A stretch of DNA of 64,000 nt, from contig OZ022577.1 of NCBI GenBank assembly GCA_963669155.1, forward strand, positions 25,037,735 through 25,101,734. Direction: 5' to 3'. Within the stretch, counting starts at the first letter, position 1. Each line of letters opens with the position of its first letter. The DNA comes from Arbacia lixula (lineage: Eukaryota > Echinodermata > Echinoidea > Arbacioida > Arbaciidae). The notes beneath the pieces were generated by a model. It was not told where the DNA came from. It saw only the letters and a program-made list of their open reading frames with translations, and did not search any database. Shown in pieces: positions 40,901-52,042 of this stretch. A program made the position numbers and the translations under genes.

Positions 40901-43900
40901 GGCCATGTCAAACACGTGAATCAGCCTGTCCCTGCTGGCGGAGGCGAGCAGATTCAACCCTGCAGAGATGTATCAACATAAAGGTCAATCTAATTCCTTG
41001 CCAGGATCAGTCTAGATCAATTTAAATTCCATTCATCTCCACACATACATAACAAAACATAGCAATTTAACAAAATACATTATAAAATGGAAATAAAGTG
41101 AAAGAGGAATCATTTATGAAAGATATAAAAATCGTAAAATCAATGAAATAATTTTTTGATTTTTTTTTTATACAGCCAACCTGATCACTGTCTCATATTT
41201 GCTCTACTACTCCATTCCATTGCATTAGATGCTACAATTGTCATATTTCCATGTTTTGGTCTCTGTCATAATATCATAAGAATAATATTTCTAAATATAC
41301 AAAAAGGGTGAAAAGATCTTCTCTCATGAAATCTTTTCTTTGTTTTTTGTACCATCTCTATCTTTTTTTTCTCCTTTTCTCTTTGATTGATGCATCGATT
41401 ATGTTTAATCAGCAATTTGAAAGGCAGAATTTCCATATGCCTATCTCCCTTTGCCATTTATTCTCTTTCTTTTAATATCATCTTCATCTGTCTCTCTTCT
41501 CTGCTTCTTCGACTCGTCTCACTGCCTATCTTAAACTGTTATTGTAATGCTTTCTAACTCATGTATTTTTAATCCCAAAATGATGGTTGCAGTAAAGCAT
41601 AATTATTTTTTCTTTAATCAGCTGTGGTCTTACCCGTGGTGGGCTGTGTATACTCCAGGCACAGCACCTCAGAGTCATGCGCCTCAATCTCGTGCACCTG
41701 ATCCCAGAACTGCAAGTCATGGACTCTCACGTTACCGGATCTAGGGGAGAGGATAGGGGGTCAATTGGAGGCGAGGATGGGGGGACGGAGGAATAGGGGG
41801 AAAATAGGCGTGAGGATAGGGGTGCAAATAATGGGAGGGGATCAGGAGATCAATGGGAGGATAAGGGGCCAAATAGGTGTGAGGATAGAGGGGCAAATAA
41901 TGGGAGGGGATCAGGAGATCAATGGGAGGATAAGGGGCCAAATAGGTGTGAGGATAAAGGGGCAAATAAGGGAAAGGATAAGGGGGGGGAGGATAGGGGG
42001 GGAGGAGGATAAGGGAGAGGGGAGGAGAGGGAACAAATATGGGGAGGAGAGGATAGGAGGCAAATACGGGGAGAATAAAAGGGGAGGAGAGGGGGAGGAA
42101 GTTGATCAGAACCTGGGAGGGGAGTGGGGAAACCCACCGCTAACTGCAATCCCTAGACAACAATTCCAGAGGGATCCACACTGCTCTATCATCAGATCTC
42201 TAGTTGCAGTTGAGGAGAAAAATAAACCTTTGCCTCGTGCGTGTGACTCACTGGAGTATGGTACAAAATACTCCTCATGGGTCCGAAGATTACCATGGAA
42301 TTTTGGAGAGTGGGAATTCCCCTCTGCTGATCATTCTATGAAAATGACCTAGATTTAATTATCATCTCAAGAGCTTTCTGAAGATTGCTTTGGCGCACCT
42401 GCACATTTATTTATCTTCCATATGAAATCGTGATTACGATTATCTCCTCAGTAATGTGGTATCAAGTTACATGTATTCATGAAAAGGCTTTTTATGTTAT
42501 CAAGCAATATTCATCTACAATGAGCTTCATCCTTTATGCCATAGTAGATACAACAATATCCAAAACATTTATTCAAAGAATCAAACGTTCTACAGAGAGA
42601 CAATAGATGTTATAATCTCGGATATCTACTTGTCTCTCTGCCAAAGCACGAGAATGGAAGCTGGTACTGGTCCCCACGTATCGTGTTTCTATCATACGCC
42701 AAGCCAAGTGGTTACTGTATACGCCATATGTTTCGCGAGTCTAATTTTTCACGAATCAGGACTTCTCGGCAATTTCACGAGTGGTTAAATTCCCGTTCAT
42801 GGAGTACTAGTACTAGAAATACATGTGCTCGAGCACATCGTATTCATAATTTTGCATGTTGTCAAATTCGCAAAATTCACAAAAATAAAAACCGCGCGAA
42901 ATATATGACGAAACCTAGTGAATAGTGTCACTGCCTGGCCAGTAAAAGATGCAGGTTCAAGCCCATGTATGGTCCTCTTTTTTTCTCTGCTTATTTCAGA
43001 TTAATCAATCAGACACTAACAACAAAACAAAGATGATGTCATAAAATCATTTCATTTGCTTTAAGGTTTGCTAACTTCTAATATGACTCGGCGTGTTAAA
43101 ACAATACCCAAACTCCCGTACCTGTCTCCCGAGGCCAGGGACTGTCCATCGGGGCTGACCCTCATGCAGCGGATGCCAAACTTGCCCTTCTCAGGGTCAG
43201 TCTTGTCCGTGGTGCCGGCAGGGTTGTAGTCCTTGTCCTGGAGGTCGTCCAGAGAGTCCTCGCACACGTACAGCATCTTCAGTAACTCCTGGGAGATGGA
43301 CCGAAGTAAGACTAGTCAATAACTGGTGCGCAAGGGCACACATAACACACATAAGGTACATCAGAGCTACCAACATTGAAATCCAGTAATCAGGAAGATT
43401 TGGGGAAATTTCATCAGATATCCGGGAGATGTCTATCAAGTGCACACAACCTAATGGCAATAATCTATTAATAATCAGGGTGATTATGTGATGCGATAAA
43501 ATCATGTGTAGTAAAATAAGTTTATTTTCAGCGAGTCTCCTGCAAAATCAGGGAGACTTGGCAACTCTGCACATATAGTATTTGTAGGACAGTATATTGT
43601 CAGACAGAGACTATCGCGCAAAAAAAAAAAGTTATAAGTATAATATCTGCATACATGTAGACAGTCATTATCATGTGTCGGATTGTTACTGCCCAGAGTC
43701 TTTTAAAAATTCAATTTGATTAAAGCCCTGCAATATCAGAGGATAAAGCAACAACTGCTTTTTTTTTAATCCTTGTTTAAGATTTTGACTAAGCAACACA
43801 ATACTCTAGTCTTGCTTTTCATCCAAACTCATACAGGCTAATTTGCACACAGCACGCACATCACTGTAGACGATACTAGCTTTCATGGTATATAGATTTA

Positions 43901-46900
43901 ACTAATTTGATTAACTAGTTTGACTGACTAGTCATATTAACTTATTAACTTATTTGAATCTTGGCCCTATTTTATAATGAAATTGTGATTGATCACAACT
44001 GAACTTGCGATCATACCTCTGGGGCGGTATTCAATTCAATACTTAAGTATTAAAAATAAGACAAATACTTAGTATTTGGCTTAAATAAAATACTTAGCCA
44101 AAAATGGTATTCAAAGGACAATTTTTGTCTTAAGTATTTGGCTAAGTATAAGTAAAAATATTGCTCCAATTAAGTAAATACTTAAGTATTTTTTGTACTT
44201 AAGTATGTTTGCTATTCAAATGAGTATTTTTTACTAAGTATTTTGCCTACTCTTGATAGGACACTTAAGATAGGCCTAGCTATCCATTCATCGTTGAAAG
44301 TTCATTGCTACGTGTTTTGAGAAATGGCTGCATTCATCTTCACAATCACCATCAAGAAATTCGCCAACATCTTGCTTATCATCAGCGTGTACATCCTCTT
44401 CAAAAATACATTGACACTGATTTAATCAAACGGTATCGATAAATCAAAACGGGATTCGTCGCATCGTCGCATAACTGAGCTCGTAGCACAAGACATCACC
44501 AAAGAGCAACACAAATAATTAATTAAGGCCATAAAGCATACACAGATTGCAGACTTTGCCTGTACGGCTACGCTACGCTACGCCTACGGCACGCCTGTAC
44601 TATGCATACACTGGGCCATTCGTCGGCTCAGAGTGGACGAACGAAGGACCAAAATAGGGGTCATTATATTGAAGTTCTGAACGGAATAAAATACGCACCT
44701 TTTAGTAAAATCTTGTGTCACTTCATTTCGGATGCTGGTAATTGATGTCCAACACGTATTCTTGCTCCACGGAAAGACTGAGAATCTGTTAATGCTAATT
44801 TAGTACTAAACTAGACCATCTAAAGCGCTGCGCGTACAATATAGGTATTATTGCGAAGCAGCGCAGCGCTGCGCTTCAATTCGCAGCGCTCTTCGTCTTT
44901 GGTTAGACTACCATACGTTGCGGTACACCGTATGTGTACACAAAACCTATGGAAACTCACCGCACAAAATGATTGTGCGATTGTTCTTTTAACACGCAAA
45001 GAGCCATAGAGAATTTTCGCACAAAACTGTTCGCCAGCTGTGATGAATCAGCTGATGTGCGTGACGTCACAATTTTGCTTAGATTTTTACTTAATTGTCA
45101 TCTACCTAAGTATTGATCTAAGAACTGTCTTGAATATGGATTAAGCCAAATACTTAGCTGAGCCAAATACTAAGTATTTTTTGTACTTTTCCTAAGTATT
45201 GAATTGAATACCGGCCCTGTACATTAGAGATCGGTTTCAACTGATTTGATTAATCAACACAATACTATTGGTTTTCTTCCCTGTGAAATGATTCGCACAA
45301 TCCACTCACATCACTGTAAACATTGCGCTTGTAGATGCTGGTGTTCATGGCGGGGTCTACGTTCCAGACCCGGATGGTGCCGTCGGAGGAGCAGGTGAAG
45401 AAGGAGCCCGGAGGGAGGGCGGCCCTGTTCCCGTCCCCCAGCTCCGGGTACAGCTCCACCCCGAAGACGCAGGCCGCGTGGTAGAGGAAGGACCACTGCT
45501 TGCCGATCTTGGTCCGCGCCTCCCTCACATCCCACATGTACAGGCTGTGGTCGCTGTAGACGCATGTTAGCTGCCAGGGGGAGGGAGGGATAGAGAAAAG
45601 ATTACAAACTATCATGTGAGACACATTTGGAATAAATGTTCAGGCAGTGGTCACTGGAGTGTAGACACACATTAGCTGCCAGGGGGAGGGAGGGATAGAG
45701 AAAAGATTACAAACTATCATGTGAGATACATTGGGAATAAATGTTCAGGCAGTGGTCACTGGAGTGTAGACACACATTAGCTACCAGGGGAAAGGGGGGA
45801 GGATAGAGAAGACATGATGAAATATGATGTGAGACACATTTGGTACAAATGTTTAGGATGTGGTCATTGTAGATGCACATTAACTGCCAGGGGAAAGGGT
45901 GATAGAGAAAAGATTCGAAACTACCATGTGAGACACAATCGGTACAAATGTTCAGGCAGTGGTCACTGTAGACGAATATTAACTACCACGGGAAAGGGGG
46001 GAGGATAGACGAAAGATGAGGAAATATGATGTGAGACACATTTGGTACAAACGTTTAGGCTATGGTCATTGTAGATGCACATAAGCTACCAGGGGAAAGG
46101 GGGAGGATGGAGAAGACATGAGGTGATATGATGTGAGACATATTTGGCTGTGGTCATTGTAGACGTACGTTAGGGGGGAATAGGGGGAAACAAAACTGAT
46201 GTGAGACACATTTAGTGCAAATAAAAATAAATCAGAAGTCGATATCTTTATTACAGGGAATCACAAGCATATTTGACGATGGATAAGCAAAAGCAGAGAC
46301 AAAAAACAACGGGGAAAAAATTGCAAAAAAATAATCATTTGAGACACGCTTGGTTCACAACAAATTTAGACGTTAACACAGTAAATTCCTGCATTCATTA
46401 CTATCTGTATTAAAAAAAAACTGTCTATAAAGAGAGATTTTTGGGGGGATCCTTACACAATGTTCTCGATTAAAACCTGTATTGCTGTAGCCTGTACACA
46501 AAGACCACATGCTTATTGCACATGTAAACACCACATGCCGTCTCCCTTGAGCGAATCTTTATGTACAGGTTTCAGTTTATCTATATTACAGGGATCCAGA
46601 AACACATTTTCATTATGGCTACACGAAAGAAGATATATGACACAATGAAACCAAAATGAGCAAATAAATATCAAAACATATGCAGTAACATAGAGAACAG
46701 GAACTTGCTTAGCACTCAAATTAATGCAATCATTCCAAGGGGTTGATTATATCGTAAAAACATCATCATGTGCACTTGACTGAGCAAGGGTCATTTTCTC
46801 TTATCAAGATTTGATTTGGTGTCATATTGAGTGGGAGAGCTCTCAATGTGCGATACGCAAATTCAATAACCTAAAGACAAACACTTTTGTTTGATAACTG

Positions 46901-49900
46901 AAATCCACTGCGACTTCCTCGTTTAAGTTGAACAGTATTTGTTTCTTGGCAATAGACTTGGTGCCTGCACATTCTCGGCTGGGTTGACATTAATGCAAGT
47001 GTGAATAAGGGACTTTATAGTACTCTCCACCAACACGCTTACCTTCTTATTCTCGATGTCATAGGTTAGAGCAATGGCATCTGGGTACTGGGCGTTGTCT
47101 CTGTGTGCTAGCATGTGGCTGGAGCAGACAGAATGAGAGAAAGAGAGAAAGAGGAGAAAAAACATTCATTTAGTACTTCTTGCTAATTAGTTTCCTTCAT
47201 ACTCAGTTTCTTATAAGTACATCAAAATAGTGTGTGTTAGTTTCCACCAAAAGAATCTGCCGTCTGATATCAAAGACTTCTGTCAAAAAGAGGCATTCAC
47301 ACAAGCCAAAACTAGTGATAATCGCACAGTGGGTATTATTTTGATGTGAATGGCCACAAGTCTTTTGCAACTGTGAATGTGCAATATTGAGATTTTAGCC
47401 GCGGTCAGGATCTCACTAACTATTGTGTGTGAATGCACAAATGACCTAGGACTCAGGTGGGCAGGAGTACGTTCAGATATACCCACATCCCCTGATGAGA
47501 TATTACAAAAATAATGAATGTTTATGAGTAACAATGGACAGAATATTTCATGAGGTGAAAGACAAAAATATCCATTCAACGAAGCATAGCCAAGTTGAAT
47601 GGATCATTCATTTCATCTTTCACCGAATGAAATATTCTGTCCATTGCACGAATGAAAAAAAAAAAACATTCATTATTTGTTTTACAGTATATGACACCTA
47701 AATTTGCTCAATGTGCATAGTACAGCTGCTGAGCTGTTGCGGTTCGCATGTACACAATACACACGAGTACTGGTGGTCTTGGCGAGCGTGCAATGGACAA
47801 TATCGCATGGATCCAAAATTGCACGGTTGGTGACTTCAATGTACATGGACTGAATGATCGATATCAAACCAGAAATCAAATGACAGGGATCTATCTAGGT
47901 GACATAATGCTCTTTCTCAAATATTCAGTATTGAGAGGGTTTAGATGAGGTCATCATGCGTCTTTCTCAACCACACAAACCTCTATGGCTTGTCTGTCCT
48001 CAGGCTTTCAGTAAGATCAGGAAGGTGTTAGAACTGGAGTCGGAACGAAGAGTAATTTATTCATATACCAGTCGCGATCATTGATACCACAATAGAATAT
48101 TTTACGCGTTTGGTTCTTTGATCCAGTGATGACCGCCGCCAAATATGCAAGACAAATATTGGATGCATTTAGAGGAATATACAATCTGCATGCGCAGAAG
48201 ATTTCAGAACCACTTCATGTACTGAAGTACATGTGCAGTAGTAGTACATCTTATAATGATACGAATCTGTGAATTTCAGATTATATTGTTGCGTCGTTTT
48301 TGTGATAAATCAAGAATACTGTAGAAAACATGTCAGAAAAATGCCTCAATATCGCACATTGGGCAATCATATTTCCTTACAAATATCTTGTAAATCGTTT
48401 ATTGAGTGTTTCACCTTCCATGGAAACAACGTCGATTTCGTGTCCGGAGATGTCCGAAAACGTTACGGACCAAATTCTTTCTACAATTTTATCAAAATTT
48501 CCCTTCGCTCACCTCCAAACTAATTCCCAGTGTGTGTAATAAGATCAGCTATGAACTCCCAGCGAAGGCTGAACGGTTGACATATTTCTCAAAACAGATT
48601 TTCTTTTGTTATTCAGAGGAAGGCACTGCCTCATTAGAAATACAGCGTATTGTTTAAAACACCTGAATGTCTTGAATTTTTATGAGGCGGTGGTCATCAT
48701 GGATCAAAGGAAGTCTATCCGAGCGCAGTCCATCCATGATAGGTCCATGGTAAGATCAATAATCCTCATCCTCTGCTCGTCTTATATCACAACAATGTTC
48801 TGTATACCAGATGGCAATTTCTGTCATTTTAATTCAGTTATTTTACACGCAAAATATCATATAATCTGCACTAAATGTAAGAAAGGGTGCATTATCTCTT
48901 CGAGCTTTCCAAAAACGCCTTCAATACTGGTACGATATAGAAAAGATTATTTATGCTAAGAAACATAAGTGTGTTACCTTTCTAGATAAATGGCAACTAA
49001 TTCAATTCATATAAAAAAAAACTAGAGCAATTCGACTGCCCCGCAGTCGATAAATATGCCTCCGCCTCTTTGCTATTCTCAGAAAATGTGCATGTTTGGT
49101 GGGCAATGTACCATTGCTCCTATGTGAAATGAAAATATCGCATTCTGTTTTTTCAAGTTTAGCCAAGTTTGGCAATGTTCATTGACTTTTGACCTCTTTG
49201 ACTTCCAATCTAACCAGTCTGTCTAAATCCATCCTTGTATCAAGTTTGTTTAAAATTAGCCAATTTTGGGTGAAGTTCATTGACCTTTGACCTTTCATTT
49301 TACCCAAACTTCACCAGTCTACCTCCATGAAGTGATTCATCTCTGTACTATCTTTGGTTTAAATTGAATCATTAGTATTGGATTCAATGTGAAAAATATC
49401 TATTTGGGGGCAATTTTTAGCCAATTTTGGCAAAGTTCATTAACCTCTGATCCCTGACCTTTGAGAAATTTCACCAAAAATGTCATCAGTCTAGTAGTGA
49501 TCCATCTTTGCACCATGTTTGGTTGGTATTGCTCCATTGGATTTGGATATATTTTGAAAATTATCACTTTGGGGGCAATTTTTAACTAATTTTTGGCAAA
49601 GTTCATTGACCTTTGACCTTTGAACTCTCAGGAGTTTTACCCAAACTTTCACCAGTCTACCTCCATGAAGTGATACATCTCTGTATCATATTTGGTTAGA
49701 ATTGCGCCATTGGATTTGGATTTAGGTTTATTGTTTATTGTGTCACAGTCTACCCAAAATTAGTGATCCATCGTTTCACTATGTTTGGTTGGAATTGCAC
49801 CATTGGGTTTGGATTTATTGTGAAAAATTGAAAGTTTGGGGCAATTTCTAGCCAATTTTGGCAAAGTTCATTGACCTTTGACATCTGAACTTTCAGGAAT

Positions 49901-51800
49901 TTTACCAAAAATGTCACCAGTCTATCCCCAAGTAGTAATCTATCTTTGTACCATGTTTGATGAGAATTGCATCCTTGGATTTGGATTTATTGTGAAAAAG
50001 GTCAATTTTTGGCAAATTTTCACAAATTTCATTGACCTTTGACCTGTGACCTTTCAGGAATTTTACCAAAAATGTCACCAGTCTATCCCCAAGTAGTGAT
50101 ACATCTTTGTACCATGTTTAATGAGAATTGCATCCTTGGATTTAGATTTATTGTGGAAAAGGTCATTTTGGGGCAATTTTTACAAAGTTCATTGACCTTT
50201 GACCTTTGACCTCAATCAGATTTGACCCCAATTTTACACACTTCATTAGTTTCATGCAATACATACATGTACTAAGATTGAAGCAAATCTGCTTAACGGT
50301 TCTCAAGATATTGCCTAAACGGATTCGGGCCGGACGGACGGACGGACAACCCGAAAACATAATGCCTCTGGCCACTTCGTGGCGGAGGCATAAAATGTTC
50401 TGAGTTGAACCACTGCTTGATATTTCCATACATGCAATCTCTTTGATTCCTCTCATTTGAAGGACACCATATCACTATTGCCCAATAACACAAATTTTCA
50501 CATACATGTACAGGATAGTGGCCACATTACTATTGACACACAAATGAGAGATAAGGTTAAGAGGTATGAAGACCTGTACCTAGCGTCAGTCCCAGCGCTG
50601 ATGTTGATACCCAAGTAGTTTAGACAGTTACAACAAACACCCTAATTTTACATCTACTTGACCATTCTGAGAGCAGGTTTCAATATCTCAATGAGAGATA
50701 AGGCTTAGAGTGATCTAGGTACCTAGCGTCAATCCCAGCGCTGATGTTGATACCCAAAGAGTTAAGACAGTTACAACAAACAACCTAACTTTACTGCTAC
50801 TTGACCATTCTGAGAGCAGGTTTCAATATCTAAATGAGAGATAAGGCTTAGAGTTATCTAGGTACCTAGCGTCAATCCCAGCGCTGACGTTGATGCCCAG
50901 GTAGTGGGGCTTTGGCAAGGTGGTGATGAAGTGGAGCGTGGACGCGCTGAAGAGGCGGATCAGGCCTCCGTCGCAGGCAACAAAGATGAACTCCTCGTCC
51001 GCAGTGATGGAGTGAGCACCAGTCGTCTGTGAGGGCGCATGACAAAATGGATGTTATCATAAAATGTAAAAGTCCATTAGATTGGATCAACAGAAAGTGT
51101 GATGTCCAAGTAACGTTGGTATAACAATTTTACACTACATATTTCCTTTCTACTTTTTTTTTTACAACTGATACATGCAGTGGTCTAAGAAAATCACACA
51201 TTTTTTCTTTTCAACATTGCTGACATCAAAATTCAAGATTCCGTTTGTAACAAAAAATACCCTATTTCTGTATTATTGCATTTCATTTTGATTTAGAACT
51301 TAAGTAAATAATCATTTCTAGCTTATTGTATGAACAATCACAGTGTTATGATGATTGATTTATTGACTTTGTTAAATTGCATACATACAATTCATCTCCC
51401 AGCTGCAACAACAAAAAATATCAATAAATCATTAAAAGTTAACACACAAGTCAAATCTCTAGATTTGTTCATAAGTAAAATTCAATAACACATTTCATCT
51501 CCGAATTGATAAATAATATTTTGAAAGTATCATTAAACTGACTACAGAAATCATAAATTATATTTCACAGGAAGATATGGATACAAATCAAACATGCAAA
51601 CAAACTAACCCTGAGCTCGACCCATTTGTCAAGCAGTCTTTTGCTGCTGATCTCACACAGGAAGCCTGACTTTGTGATGGCGTACACCTTGTCCTTGTTC
51701 TCACCCTTCCCACACACCACGCTGCAGAAGAAGTTGTTCCTCTGCTCTCCAAGGATGCCTGACCGACCGGGTAACGCCTGGATCTGTCTCGTCTGTGAGT

Positions 51801-51840
<40 letters not shown>

Positions 51841-51996
51841 AACATTCACATTGATGGAGAAAGAGAGAGGGGAGGGGAGAGATGGATAGAGATACATATA
51901 TACAGAAGAACATAGAGAGAGGGAAGGGATGGGAAAGACAGAGAAAGAGACAAAGAGAGGGGGTAGGAGAGAAAGGCAGAGAGAAGTAGAGAGTAA

Positions 51997-52042
<46 letters not shown>

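Larger units (their letters stand above)
47119..50865. other. Intron with a DR1-bearing repeat and an exon-edge array
   Basis: It contains plain DNA to 49020 (including a short inverted repeat around 47550-47650), the repeat at 49021-50395 and the tandem array at 50576-50865. Open frames of 60-117 codons at 48269-48959 have no recognised similarity and no splice support. Confidence 0.65.

Noticed and set aside
41765-42352. 195-codon Gly/Arg/Ile-rich frame
   Set aside because: It crosses a G-rich tandem repeat and an AT-rich flank with no similarity; it sits antisense to an intron.
48269-48959. Cluster of 66-117-codon overlapping frames in a quiet intron
   Set aside because: All are AT-rich, overlap each other and lack similarity or splice support.
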